Origin: Diogma glabrata
Lineage: Eukaryota > Arthropoda > Insecta > Diptera > Cylindrotomidae
Assembly: GCA_963693315.1 (NCBI GenBank)
Contig: OY856186.1
Coordinates: 94,948,132-95,012,131 of the forward strand
DNA: 64,000 nucleotides
Direction: 5' to 3'
Shown here: piece by piece, positions 49,725-61,684 of the stretch
Layout of the letters: every line of letters begins with the position of its first letter
How positions within the stretch are numbered: position 1 is the stretch's first letter
Translations under genes and position numbers: made by a program
Notes under the pieces: model-generated
The model's database searches: none
What the model saw: the letters and a program-made list of their open reading frames with translations, nothing else
Told to the model about the DNA's origin: nothing

Positions 49725-52700
49725 TACATATTTATTTTATTTATTTATAGTATGATGCCAAACAGGCCAAGGCCCAATTCTTGACCAGAAAGAATTACAT
49801 TTTTTTTTATTATAAAATATACAAATAACATAAATTTGTAGATTTAAAAATAAAAATTTAAAATTAAAATATAAATAAAAATATAAATATAAATATAATT
49901 ATAAATAATAAATATAACAAAAAAATATAAATGTATATATTTTAAGGGGTGGGAAGTAGGGTGAAGTGGGGTAAGAAATAAGGAATATACGACTAGTAAA
50001 CGAAGGAAAGAGATCTAGTAAGACAGAGATGGAGCAATAGAGGCGCAGAGTGAGAGAGAATAAAAGAGAAATGGAGTAGCCTAGGTAATTAGGTAGAGGG
50101 AAACATGTGGTTAAAGATTGTTGAGGAAGTCGAGAACTTTACTTTTAAACAAGGAAGAGGAAATGTTGATCTTTTTGAGAGGAGCAGGAAGATTATTGTA
50201 GAGCTTGGAGGTTCGGATAGAGTACGAAAGTGCCCAGGAGTTACAGGAAATGGATGATAGGATAATTTTATGGACTCGAAGGGGGGACAAAATAAAAACC
50301 ATTGAAACAGATAGGAGGGACAGTTAAATTTCAAGATTTTGAAAAATAGAAGTAGGAGGCGGTTGGAGATGTGGTTAGAAAAGGAAGTTCCAAGGAGGTC
50401 GTGCGTAAATTTAGAGACATGTTGGCGGGGTTTAAGGTTGCAGACAAAGCGGTCGGCTCAGTTAAATGATTTAGTGAGCCGAGACAGGTTTTCCAATGTA
50501 CATCCTGAATAGACTTCGAAGCCATAGTTGAAGATGGGCATAACTAGTGCATGAATGCGGAGTTTGCTTATATGCAAGGAGAGGAAGTGATTGAGACTAT
50601 AAAGCTTCCTCATTACAGCGGTAGCTCGACCTAAAACGAAGTAGGTATGAGCCTTCCAGGAAAGATCTTGGTCGATGAAAAACCCGAGACTTTTAACTTG
50701 TGGTACAAAGGTGATGGGGATGCCATTGAGAAGGATGATAAAACCATGATTATGGAGAGATGGCGGACAATTGAAGAGTATAGCTTGGAATTTGAATGGG
50801 TTAAGAACGAGTTTGTTGCATTCGGCCCATTCAGGAATCTTAGCGAGGTCGTTGTTCGCCTCACTAAAACAACGATGAAGCTCAGGGATGGGAAGAGCAT
50901 GGATAATTTGGACGTCGTCAGCAAAGAGGTGAAGAAGAGAATGATTGATTACTGAAGTAATATCGTTGATATAGAGGAGAAACGGAAATTCCGTTTACGG
51001 AAGCCAGATTGTTTATCAGAAAGAAGATTGTTGGTTGAAGTATGTTCAATGGTCTGGTTTTTGATGATTTTCTCAAAGACTTTGGAGAGCACAGGTACGA
51101 CACTAATTGGTCGATAATCTTTACTGCCCTTCTTGGGCAAGGGATGGACGGTGTCAAATTTCCATGAATGTGGAAAAGAAGAAGTCATGATAATTTTGTT
51201 AATGAGATGAAGAATATGGTAGAGAAAGGATGAGAAAATAATTTTAAGGAATTTGAGAGGAATGCCATCGGATCCAACAGCATTGGAGGAAATGGAATAG
51301 AAAGCTAGTTCAATTTCTGAAAGGAGCGCAGAGCGAAAGGAGAAGGATGTTCGGGAAGAGAAGAGTTATTGCGATTAAGAGGAAGGAAGGAGCTGTATGA
51401 GATAAAGGACTGGTTATGGGAGTTGAGTTCAGCAAGGCTAAGTGAAGGAGAGTCCAATGGGGAAGTAAGAGCACCTTTGGTTGAAAGCTTAAACCACAAA
51501 TCTTTAGAGGAGGATAATTTGGAGAACATTTTGGATCCAAGATCAAGTTTAGCTTTGCGAGCCAAAGATGTAAAGCAGTTTCGTTGAGTGCAAAACACTT
51601 TCCAGTTATCGGAACATGGGTAAGCATCATATGCTTTAAAAGACAAGTCGCGAAGACTACGGATATTAAGCATCTCAGGTGTTAAGGTGATAGTGTTAGG
51701 AGGTTGTGGTAGGAAAGAGCGGAGAGGAGCATTTTTATCGTGAAGGGTACGAATAAGGCTATTAAGAAACTGAAGTAAGGATTCAGAATCCGTTAAGGGG
51801 TAAAAAGGAGAGAAGTCAACCTGGAGGATATCATCGTTGAGAAGATTCATGTTTATGTTCTTATAGTCGTGATAGAGGACAGGAGTTGGATTATAGACTT
51901 TGTTAAGGTTCAGGGAGGTGGATATAAATGCATGTGCGGAAATACCAGGTACCCAGAACTGGTCACTAGGTAAAGGAAGAGAAGGATCATGGACCAGAAG
52001 GAAGTCAATGCAGGAGCCTGAAGAAGAGTTATGGGCCTGGTGGGTTGGGGAATTAATGTGTACAATGTGGAGCTAATACAAGAACAGATATCAGTTGTTT
52101 TGGATAGAGTGGAGGGATTTAGGATATTGGTGTTGAAGTCGCCAAGGAGGATGGTATATGAAAACTGGTTAGAATACGGGGAAATAATGTCTTCAATTAG
52201 AGTGAAGTTGCATTTGCAAAATTATGTAACAACAACAAATAAAACATTAAACCCCCCAAGGCAGACCTGAACAAAAACTGCTTCTGCATCAGAATCGTTA
52301 CAGGGAAAAATATTTTTTAGATTTCAGCCTTTTGTTCACGCATAGTGCAACCCGACCACCCCTTTTAGAGGGACGATCGTGACGATGGAGCCTGCTACAT
52401 CAACAGCAGAGTTAGTAACGTATGATTTGAGCCAAGTCTCTTAGACACCAACCAAATCAAGGAGAGAACTAGAAAGAATTGATATAATTTCCTCAAGCTT
52501 GGAGGATGATGCGCAAGACTTGAGGTTTAGGGCGTTAAAGTGATCTACATTAAGAGAACTTCGGTATTTGTTAAGTGTTTTGAAAAGGTAAGAGTTGTCA
52601 CTGGCCCCCCGAGATAGAGAATCAAGAGACATAAGTAGAGAAAGCAGGGAAGGTAAAGAGTCGTAATTTGGAAGGGAAGGAAGAAGGGATTACGAAAAGG

Positions 52701-52745
52701 GGTGAGGTGAGGAAGCTAGAGGGAAAAATAGGAGGGGAGTTAAGA
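49725..52745 (-). mobile_element. Second jockey-superfamily element, near full length but degenerate
   Basis: Reading on the minus strand: start of an endonuclease region (about 52630), endonuclease motif, reverse transcriptase, C-terminal tail (to about 50100), then a 3' UTR. The UTR ends GGGCCTTGGCCTGTTTGGCA, TCATACTATAAATAAATAAA at about 49735-49775. The TAAA-type tail differs from the poly(A) of the other family. Base composition is clearly less AT-rich than its surroundings. The element lies antisense to nothing: it has the same orientation as the host gene. Confidence 0.88.
50089..52632 (-). pseudogene. Endonuclease-reverse transcriptase of the minus-strand element, broken
   Basis: N-terminal part: LNLKSCASSSKLEEIISILS and LLDLVGV then a stop where ETWL follows; endonuclease motif ILLGDFNTNILNPSTL near 52120. 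A 181-codon open segment (51850-51308) covers the linker. Then HPLPKKGSKDYRPISVVPVL and SKVFEKIIKNQ (51145-51050) and SDKQSGFRKRN of the reverse transcriptase. Directly after comes LYINDITSVINHSLLHLFAD D (catalytic LFADD, about 50930). Motif A (Asp-x-x-x-Ala-Phe-Asp) and the motif B loop are therefore deleted. Later the frame reads LVMPIFNYGFEVYSGCTLEN, hits TGA at about 50460, and resumes as RFVCNLKPRQHVSKF. Several stops and the deletion make it non-functional. Confidence 0.87.
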
Positions 52746-53534
52746 AAAAACATCCAAACAGATTTATTAATTTTAATTGCATTCAGTAATTAGTTATTAA
52801 GATATGTGTGAAATATGTGTGAATAATGTGTGAAATTATACCTATTTGAAAGTTAAAAAAAGTGAATCATGAGGATTATTTATATTATAAAACTTAAATT
52901 TAAAATAAAATTATGTTCAAATTCTTTGACCTAGGTCCTAGAAGTCTTTATAACAGACGATATCCATATGGTTGCCACAAATAAATAAACAAAAAATGAG
53001 AAGAAATAATCACAGTTTCAGAATCAAATTCTTAAAACAAAACATGATCAACAAACTTGCAATGCTAATGTTGTCCATTTGCAGTATTAGGCAATCGATA
53101 ATAAAAGTTACTTTTGCTATAACCCAACAGAACATCATACAACACCAGAACACCAAAGCTATTCCATTTGACACGTTTCTTTGACACATCGCATTTTGAT
53201 TAAATTAATTTCCCTCCCTGTCATCATAACATAATTTGATAGAAACCATATTACAGTCACAGCAAAAAACAAATTAAATTAAATATTAATTGGATGATAC
53301 AAAAATTGTCTTCTAAATTTTTGCAACACTTAAGCACAGCAATAATGAAAATAAAATTTATGCTTGATGGTACTTGAATAAATAAAATAACGAAATTATT
53401 TTTATATAAGAAGTACACTTATTTTTTTTATGTAAATACGTACAACTACAATATTGTAATAATTTAATTAATTCCACAAAAAAAAACTACTTAAAGTAGA
53501 TTATGTATTATTATTACAGAATGCTATTTCTTAC
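52746..53534. other. Intron 1, 5' end
   Basis: AT-rich sequence next to the exon 1 donor. No repeat or extra exon was recognised; any intronic enhancer cannot be read from sequence alone. Confidence 0.5.
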
Positions 53535-53670
53535 CTATGCAAGATTCCAAAACCATACGTTTTGCTACATTGTGCGTGTCTTTATGACCGATTATTGTAT
53601 TATTTTGTAATATGTTCAAAACTATTAGTAATAAAACTATGAAATTATTTTCGTTATATTTAAAACACAT
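53535..53670 (-). CDS. Exon 1 of MANSC/LDLa protein: start codon and signal peptide
   Basis: The exon encodes 45 residues plus one base of a split glycine codon. The ATG at 53670-53668 is preceded six bases upstream by an in-frame TAA, so it is the first possible start. The product opens MCFKYNENN and then has a hydrophobic core, FIVLLLIVLNIL (residues 10-21), typical of a signal peptide, so the protein should enter the secretory route. The last residues, VLESCI, supply the first cysteine of the MANSC domain. The donor GTAAG lies at 53534 and the exon ends in phase 1, exactly what the exon at 32126 needs (G + GC = Gly). The exon lies 21.4 kb from the next one and is recognised by this phase match plus domain continuity. 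No promoter or 5' UTR was identified. Confidence 0.8.
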
Positions 53671-55221
53671 TTTTTATTGTTAATTTTATTGTATGTTATT
53701 TAAATAAAAATTACTTTTGTTAATATTTCACAAATGTCATATCATAGAAAGCAAAAATCGATATTATTTGATAACCGAACACTGAGACAGATGTATTATT
53801 ATTTTAATTAATTTTATTTAAAAACTACACACACTTATCACTATTTTCGAAAATGATTAATGATATTTTTTATGTATAATTAAAGTTATTGAAAACTTAT
53901 TTTGCACAATTTTATACCGTAATGTGACAAAAAATAACCATCTTTAAACATCCTTTTCGCATGAATTTTCATAAGAACTCGAACTTGTTGGTATATTTCT
54001 ATGGCATATGATGCTCGTATGTATATATTTTGGTTTGTTTTTGTTAAAAATATGGCGACAAGTTAAAAAAATGAAACGAATAAAATAACAAAAACAATGG
54101 ATGTACAATTCGTTACATAAAATCGATAGGTTTACACACAAAAATATACAAAAGCAATGAAAATAAAATATAAAAAAATTAGAGAAGAGGTAATAGGGAA
54201 AATCTGGAAAATGTAAGATTAAAATGTGTGGAAAATTAGTGGTGTGTAAGGAAAAACCTAGGGTACAAGAGATTCTTTTTGGGGATGAGATTTATGGACA
54301 ATAAGAGCGACGACAACAATGGAGAAAGTACAACAAATTTAGTTTTTTTACTCCCGATTAAAATTTTGTTTTCTTAAGTTTTTGAAGAGAGCAGGCAAAA
54401 AGATTGAATTTAGTTTTTTGATTGATTATGAAATTGTTATATAATATGTAATATAAGAAAAATTATTTAAAATTTGAAAAAATCAAATTGAACAAAAATA
54501 ACAAGAAAAATAAATTTTTACAAAAACAAAAGAATTCTTTCAAAAAAAAATTCAAACTCAGGCTTTATTTCAAGCCAAGAAAAATCCGGACGAGTGCCAA
54601 TAAAATTCGCTCGCCAAGGGTTCTATGAATGTAAAATAACACAATATCAAAAACAATTGTCATAAAGTTGTGTTGGTAAAGTCTTTGTATTGCCAGACCA
54701 TAGACTAGGAACATAAAAAATAAATGTTTCATCGTAAATGTCAATAGTAACTGTCAATCACGTCTAAATTGATCGGAATGACACAAAAAATGTTACTTCT
54801 TATCCATAGCTGTTTATGGCAACTAAAGAAAGACTCAATTGCACCAGTTTCTAAATAGTTTATATTGGAAAGCAATTGGGTCAAAAAAGCTTTTTTTACC
54901 TTTCCCCATTCCCATACCCTAAACACACAGAAATAAAATTATTTGAGACCTCGCTATATTTTTCATTAAAAGTTTATAAAATTTCCAGTCTCTGTGAATT
55001 TTTCTGTCAATCAACGTCACGCAGGGGAAGGGGCAACTATTTCTTGCACTATTTTGACGATAATTCAAAAGCTGTTCATCGCAAAATTCTAAAAGAAATC
55101 GCAACGTTTTTATAAAAGCAAGTGCTCTTTGAGTTTGAAATGACACACCATCTTGACTGGAGTTTAAATTGCTTTTACCCCTTTCCATTCCCAACCCTAT
55201 AATAAATATAGTTATTAGTTT
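53671..55221. other. Upstream of the MANSC/LDLa gene, unassigned
   Basis: Should contain the 5' UTR and promoter of the gene (or another non-coding first exon), but no clear TATA, initiator or splice donor can be singled out in this AT-rich sequence. Confidence 0.45.
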
Positions 55222-56338
55222 TTTTCTTTTATATTTTTTTGTTTTTGTCAAAGAGTTTGTCAAACTTCTTTGTAAACAACGGATGATAGACTAAGTTTTT
55301 TCATTTAATTGAAACTACAAAAAATTCATCGTTTCAAAATTGTGGTTTATTGCCCAAAACGTTTCTGTGGTTTTTTGCTACCTTCCTCAGTTGGTATATT
55401 CTAAAAACATTTATCAAGGTTAAAAACGAAAACAATAATGGTAATGATAAAATGGAAGGAAAAACTTACATGGATTAGTATAGGAATGACTGGCCAAAAA
55501 CTAAAGAACAGAATGAGGCAACATAGACAAGATCAACAACAAAAACACCCATCAAATCAAGGAACAGCAGCTGTACAACACTACACAGAAACTGGGCATA
55601 CTTTCAATCTAGAAAACCCAGAAATTTTAATCTTTGAATCAAATAAAACAAAAAGATCAATCAAAGAAATGTTACACATTGTTGCAGACAAAAAATCAAT
55701 TAATTTCAGAACTGACACGGAGAACCTAAGTAAAACATATGCACAACTAATAGAAACAGCATATAAAAAAACAAGACACAAACCAGAAACAACCAACTAA
55801 CTCTCTCTCTTCAGCAAATAAAATTCTAATTAACTCTATTTTCAAATCAATTTTATTAATTTTTTTTTATTATCATTACATTTAAAAACAATGTCACAAA
55901 GACAATTTTACAATTTTTTATATTTTTTTTAATTTATTTTATTTTAATTTATATTTTTAATTAAATTCTTACAATTCTAACTTAATGTTTTTTAAAATAG
56001 TGAAAAATTTTTTTTTTTTTAACCAATTTTAATCATAATTTTAAGCTAAATATTTTTAAATTAAGTTTGTTATATATACTAATCCATGTAAGTTTTTCCT
56101 TCCATTTTATCATTACCATTATTGTTTTCGTTTTTAACCTTGATAAATGTTTTTAGAATATACCAACTGAGGAAGGTGGCAAAAAACCACAGAAACGTTT
56201 TGGGCAATAAACCACAATTTTGAAACGATGAATTTTTTGTAGTTTCAATTAAATGAAAAAACTTAGTCTATCATCCGTTGTTTACAAAGAAGTTTGACAA
56301 ACTCTTTGACAAAAACAAAAAAATATAAAAGATAAAAA
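55222..56338 (+). mobile_element. Truncated Penelope-like element between inverted ~260-bp arms
   Basis: Arms 55222-55482 and 56078-56338 are reverse complements with, by eye, essentially one or two differences (for example GGTAGC versus GGTGGC). They contain TGAGGAAGGTGGCAAAAAAC, CACAGAAACGTTTTGGGCAA and TCAAATGTTTTTAGAATATA-like sequence. Between them is the GIY-YIG endonuclease end of a Penelope-like protein and a 280-bp AT-rich 3' region. Penelope-like elements commonly carry direct or inverted terminal repeats, which fits. The reverse transcriptase is absent. Confidence 0.82.
55438..55800 (+). pseudogene. GIY-YIG endonuclease domain of a Penelope-like element (N-terminally truncated)
   Basis: The 120-codon frame contains IGMTGQKLKNRMRQHRQDQQ, matching the YIG half and following basic helix (x-I-G-x-T-x-x-x-L-x-x-R-x-x-x-H) of the GIY-YIG nuclease in Penelope-like elements. 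HYTETGHTFNLENPEILIFE and KEMLHIVADKKSINFRTDTE with NLS follow, the usual end of these proteins. The GIY strand and the whole reverse transcriptase are missing because the inverted arm begins right at the YIG motif. The stop is at 55798-55800. The frame is otherwise undamaged, so truncation is recent. The ATG at 55438 lies in the arm and is not a native start. Confidence 0.85.
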
Positions 56339-56740
56339 ACAAGGGACTAAACACCGGGGAAACTTTTCCACGGATAATAAAACTAATCTTAAAATAATTA
56401 TTAGTATTTGACACTTTTCTATATTTTTCTCTAAAAACTTACATACTGATTTCTCTATCATTTCAAATACTTTTAAAGATTTTCGATCAATTAGGTTCGC
56501 AGCTAATCAAGGTAAAACAGAAAACACCAAGGCAAAACGGAAAACACAAAATAGAAAACACAATTATTTAAAATTATACAAAAAATGGTGGGTGCAAAAT
56601 TCCAAAATGCATTTTTTAGGAATACAGAAGTGTCTTTCATATGATACCATATTTTACTCGATAAAAAGGTGTATTTTCTCAAAGGCCTCACATTGCAGCC
56701 CAGTAAAACAAATGAAAACAACTTTATTTTATTTTCAACG
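56339..56740. other. Unassigned spacer
   Basis: A small duplication of CAAGGCAAAACGGAAAACAC / AGGTAAAACAGAAAACACC is present at 56510-56550. Nothing else recognised. Confidence 0.5.
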
Positions 56741-57034
56741 TCTCATCTTGTGTCACTGCTGCCGTTCTAAGCACAAAGGCCGTATCTTGCTTTTTGTCAA
56801 AAATGAGTTATGCATCTATGATGATATAATAACAGTCGAAGGACATTTTTATCATATAATTAAACTACAGTAAAACTCGTTTATAAAGTACGGTCAAGGG
56901 ACCGACGTAGGCGTACGTTATACACCATGGTACGTTATATCCAGAAAAATTAAAAAAGAATAAGCAAATTTGCCTGTTATGCTCATTATATCATCGTATT
57001 TCATAACAAAAAATTTAAAAAAACAAAAAAAGAA

Positions 57035-57175
57035 AGATTTACGTCCATCAACACCTCTGAACGTATGTTGTTGTGGGACCTTGGTCTTAAAAGGTTTTTA
57101 TGTGTTATTGTGACACATATTGTAATTCCTACTACACAACACATTTTATTAAAAAAAAAAAAAAAAAAAAAAATA
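57035..57175 (+). pseudogene. Jockey 3' UTR fragment with poly-A
   Basis: TCCATCAACACCTCTGAACG, TGTTGTTGTGGGACC, TTTTATGTGTTATTGTGACA and ACACAACACATTTTATTAAA match the 3' end of 47207-49171 with moderate divergence and end in about 21 A. Only the last 140 bp were inserted. Confidence 0.85.
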
Positions 57176-57489
57176 TTAAATTATTTACTGCATGTTAATT
57201 GATATAAAAGCGATCACAAAAAAATAGCAACATACAGTTTAAAAACAATTACAATTACAAACAATAAAATAATTATGTAAAGCTAATCAAATCGATGCTA
57301 CATAAACATATGTATGTTAATATTTTCGAATGAGAATGTTCGCATATGTGGCTACTCAGATTAAGCTTCGATGGACAATTTTTTTACTGAAAAATAATCA
57401 CTAATTTTCTGTTGTTTAAGGCGAAGTTGAATAATATTTTCCACTTTAATTACAATTTGGTCGTCAATTTGCATTTGATCAAATCCGGG

Positions 57490-58600
57490 CTGCAAACCTG
57501 ATCAGCAAGCACGTAGCGTACGGATTTAACCCCGCAGTTGTGTAGTTTATTCAAAACTTTCTCACCGACCGGTACAATTCGGTATCCATCGATGGCTTTT
57601 CTTCTGCGTCTAAATTAATTAACGCTGATTTACCCCAAGGCTTAGTTTTGTCACCACTTTATTTTTAATTTATATGAAATGAAAATCATCAGTAACCCAA
57701 TTAATAATTTTGCAGATGATGGTACACTGCACAAGTCGTTCGTTTTCCTATCTTGGGAAAATGCATAAACGAATAAAGCCCGCCCGGAAAGACGCTGCCA
57801 TAAATGTAAATGATAGCCTGGCAAAAGATTCCAATTGGGGTGACTGAAATATGTACAATTTTAACTCCACCAAAACATGGCTATTGATTGTTGCCAGATC
57901 AACGACCGAGTTTGCCAAAGATATTTTGATTAGTGTGTGTAACAAACAAATAGACGAATGAGAAAAATTTTATTGGTCGTCAAAATGTCTATCGACTTAC
58001 TCTAGAATGATCGTATAATGGTGATGGCAAAGAGCGCGCAGAGAAAACTCAGACCTCAATAGATGTAAAAAATATTTTACTCCTTATTAATTACTCCACA
58101 TTTGTAAGTCCTACATTCGTCCTTGTATGGAGTAGTTGTCAAGTTTGGGGTGCTGCATCTGTTTCCATCCTGACTCTTTTGGACTCTGTTCAAAAACGTG
58201 CTACACGACTTGTGATTGAAACTTAACTTCAAATCTTAATTCTCTGATCTTGGTGTTTTTATAAATATCGTCACCAGCAGTGCTCGGATGAAATCGGATC
58301 CATCATGCGTCAACCATATTTTTTACCCTGTTTTACCTGTCAATGGTCAATGGTGTTTTACTGGTCACTCATTGTTATAGTGATAAAATGAAGAGGGATT
58401 TCTTTGTCAATACATCGTACAAATGGAATGCTTTGCCCGAATCAATAGTCACGAGTGCCTTCGATCCACTAAGGTTTGAAAAAAAGCATTCTCGACACCT
58501 CAGAACGCATATTGTTGTGCTAATTAGATCTTACCAGGTATCTATGTGCTTCTGTCACACATATTGTAACTCTTATAACATAACACTTTTTATTTAAAAA
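57490..58600 (+). pseudogene. Old jockey-type reverse transcriptase wreck
   Basis: Recognisable pieces in several frames: LISKHVAYGFNPAVV, a stop, FIQNFLTDRYNSVSIDGFSS, ADLPQGLVLSPLYF, then KPARKDAAINVNDSLAK, and at the end KRDFFVNTSYKWNALPESIV with TSAFDPLRFEKK (58387-58490). More than ten stops and frameshifts are evident. The tail is closer to the copy at 6605 (WNALPESIVTSAF) than to 47207 (WNSLPEHLVSGGF), so two subfamilies exist. Confidence 0.85.
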
Positions 58601-58983
58601 ACAAAATAGAGTGCCATCATCGAGATATATTCCATAACAATAGAGATCATCTGGCAGCACCTTTAAGATAACACCTTGGCTAATAATATCTCACTGCTAT
58701 TGTCAGTGATATGTGATATCTAACGTTAACTCATATATATGTCAATAGCAGGGACTGGAGTAGGCATTTTCGTCACTCCCGTAGACCAAAAATAAAAATT
58801 TGTTCGAATTTCTATAAATCATTATACTCAGATTCTATTTAGTATGAGGCGTCTAATAAACTCCCTTTTATCAGTTACTGTCGAAGTATACGATCGTAGT
58901 TATCCCAGGTTTTTTGAGGCAATAGCTTATGGTAGTTGCTGTAACTTTTTATCACGACTTCGAAATAAAATGAACGACATCTA

Positions 58984-59107
58984 AAGCCGGGCAATCACAT
59001 ACAACAGAAACAGAAACAGAATTTCATACAAATTTGACAGAAAAAAATTCTGTTTCTGTAAAATTTGTATGAAAATCTGTTTCTGTTTCTGTTGAATGTG
59101 GCTTCAA
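58984..59107. repeat. ~120-bp hairpin with CAGAAA repeats
   Basis: CAACAGAAACAGAAACAGAA, TTTCATACAAATTT and their complements AAATTTGTATGAAAA, CTGTTTCTGTTTCTGTTG form arms of about 40 bp. AAGCC/GGCTT lies at the outer ends. The centre has an additional TTCTGTTTCTGT. Confidence 0.85.
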
Positions 59108-60179
59108 GCTTTATGGGTGTTTTCGCTCTATCTTTAAAGTTCAATACACTAGAGTTTACAAAATCCTAAATTTGAACTTTATAGTGTAGACTGTAGAGCA
59201 ATATTTTCCAGAGGAACATTTTAAGAGCTCATTATATTGATCCATTTTTAACGGCTTCCTCTACTTTGTGAAATTTAACACATCTAAGTTTTTTACGTTT
59301 CAATGAACAAACAAACTGCTTCAATTTCTAACCGATTGCGCACAATCGAAGACATTTTTCTACAATTCAAACATTACCCTAACTTGAGAAAGACGTCTTT
59401 TGATCGACTTCTGCCAAACATTTTAATTTATTGGCCAAAGTGATCACTTATATTTTAATTTGATTTGGGGCCGTATCGCACCTTTAGCATTTTCATAAAA
59501 CATGAATGAAAGCATTAAAGAATTCGAACTGATAAATTAGCAAATATTTTCTCAACACTTACTTGCGAATTAACCCATGAACCACAACAAATTAATGAAA
59601 GGAAGCAGAAACATTTCGTAGAAAAATAATAAATATCGTAAAGCATCGAATACTTACGACTTTTAAATTTTTATGTTTATTTTTATTTTCTATTCGTACT
59701 TTATAAACTGGGCAAATTACATAGAAAAATAGCTCACGGGACCAAACGTGCGTACGTTATAACCTTAAAAGCCGAGGTACCTTATAAGAAGGATAATTTG
59801 TTCGTAAAATTTTTATAGATGTAAGAAAAAAATTTGCTGTACTCTATAGACCAAGTGTACTTTATATATGGTGTACGCTAAAAGCGAGTTTTACTGTATT
59901 TAATTATTTCATTCAAAAATTGCTCTTTTAAATATACCGTAACTTCCTTAAAAGTATCAAATTTACTATATAATTATCCAATAAATCATATTTTACAACA
60001 TTAACAAATAATACAACCTTCTATCTCCCTGATTCAAACCAAAATTTGAAATTTTTTTGACTAAAAATATAGTTTTGATTAGTTTGACTGTGAAACTTTT
60101 AAATTAAAAAGTGTTAATATCTCGAAATGTCAAAAATTCAAGATACGGCCTTTGTGCTTAGCACGACAGTGTGGTTAGG

Positions 60180-61680
60180 TTAGTTGTATACGCATCCCAA
60201 GTTTCAGGTCCATAGGATTTATAGCTTACGAGATAATTGAAATAATGAGAAAAACATGTTTCTTTTGCCAATAGGGTTTGTTATAATACACGGAACCCTA
60301 AGAAACCGGACGAAAAAACTAGCTTTTGTTTCAGCGCCAGTTGTTTCTTTATTTATTTTTCTTAACTGGTGCATTAAACTCAATTTTTCGTTTATTACTG
60401 TGATAAAAAATAAAACATCAAAATACCATAATCATCCCAGATCATCACTTTTAATGTAGATCATAGCGCCACAGTTTTTGAGAAGGTATCCTTCTTATCC
60501 TTCTGTTTACAGAATCCCAGTTCGTCCTTCGCCTCCCTATCAATATTGTCCGTCCTTTCAATATGTAGTGTTCTGAAGGTAATAGTTGGTGGACTGCAGG
60601 TAATAGTTGGTGGATAACCTTGTACGAGCCGTTCGTTTTCGGTGCAGCCCCTTTATAAAGGATTTCAAATCAAACATTCCACCTCTCAATATCCTGATAA
60701 ACAGTTTCTTCCCATTTCACTATTTGCTTTGTTTCTTCCCATTTCAAAGCTGCTCTGCTGATAAAATCGTATCTAAATATAGAGCTCCCATCGGCCTAAT
60801 CTAGTCTTATCTGTTTAATCGGCTCTTTTCCTAATCAACACCATTTTATCACGAAAACAAACACGTTCAAAAATAAAACATACCAACAACATGAAAGAAC
60901 TTGTAAATGTTCAAGAATTAAAGTAGTCGGATAAAGCCGCGTCGAAAACAGACTTTTGGAGCTTAATAGTTGCTACACACTCAGGATTTTTGAAGTCGCC
61001 AAGGACAACGTGCTGAGCTCTCAAGGTAGTCGAAAGGGATTAGACTCTCAGCAGACCAAAAGCTTGTACGAAAATCGAAACAAAACCATCTGATCTAGAA
61101 GGTATTTTGAGATTTTACGTATCAGTAATGAAAATCTCCCAATTGGTAAATTTGCGTAGAAAAGTTGGAAGCGCCTCCCAATAAAATTTGTAATTAACAA
61201 GAAGTCGCTTCTCAACTAGGTTGAATGTATTAGGGAGGTTTACTACAGCTTTCTCACCATACACCTCAACATCTATGGTATAAGGAGGACAAAACCAAAA
61301 TGTGCACAGCCTCATATTTAGGAGCCTCTTCGTTTAGGGAAAACTAGTTAGACGATGGACATAAAGTTTTTAGCAGTACGCTGCAGCATTTAGTATGTCT
61401 GGTTACCTTGTGTCCGGCGACTCTATAAGCTATTTGATTGAGGACCAAATCAAGTAGGGATAGTGACATCACATAAGTGAATAGAGAACCCAATGTTCTG
61501 AAATGACACTCAAAATGGCCCAAATAAACTTTCACAACTTCGGTGTCATTTTATATCCTACTCTCAAGCATAGAATTCAAAAACCGTGGCCATCTCAATA
61601 GCCGGGCTCAGAACTCTTAACTATAAACTCCCTTACGTGAGAAACAATAGTAAGGTAAGAGCTTGAACTTTAGCAAAAAA
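60180..61680. other. Unassigned sequence
   Basis: A short duplication of GGTAATAGTTGGTGGA occurs at 60578-60616. No coding or element similarity recognised. Confidence 0.5.
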
Positions 61681-61684
61681 AGTT

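Larger units (their letters stand above)
56868..59896. mobile_element. 3.0-kb pogo/Tigger-like element, gutted and invaded
   Basis: The left end CAGTAAAACTCGTTTATAAA and the right end GCGAGTTTTACTG are inverted repeats between TA dinucleotides (56866-56867 and 59897-59898). Further subterminal ACGTTATA, GTACTTTATA and GGGACC-type words recur at 56895-56945 and 59695-59880. No transposase frame remains; instead the element contains two jockey fragments and a small hairpin. Confidence 0.78.
56748..60173. repeat. Inverted repeat around the pogo-like element
   Basis: Arms 56748-56802 and 60125-60173 share CTAAGCACAAAGGCCGTATC and its complement, with GTGTCACTGC / AGACAGTGTGG-like and TTTTTGTCAAAAATGAG / ATGTCAAAAATTC extensions. 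The pogo-like element occupies the loop. Confidence 0.75.

Noticed and set aside
50647..50955. 102-codon plus-strand frame in the minus-strand jockey element
   Set aside because: It is the antisense of the reverse transcriptase thumb region; the minus strand gives clear LFADD and downstream motifs.
56180..56220. Hammerhead-ribozyme-like core (CTGAGGA ... GAAAC) in the Penelope-like arm
   Set aside because: Penelope-like repeats are known to carry hammerheads, and the core words and a GTGG/CCAC stem are present, but no cleavage-site NUH with stems I and III could be built nearby.
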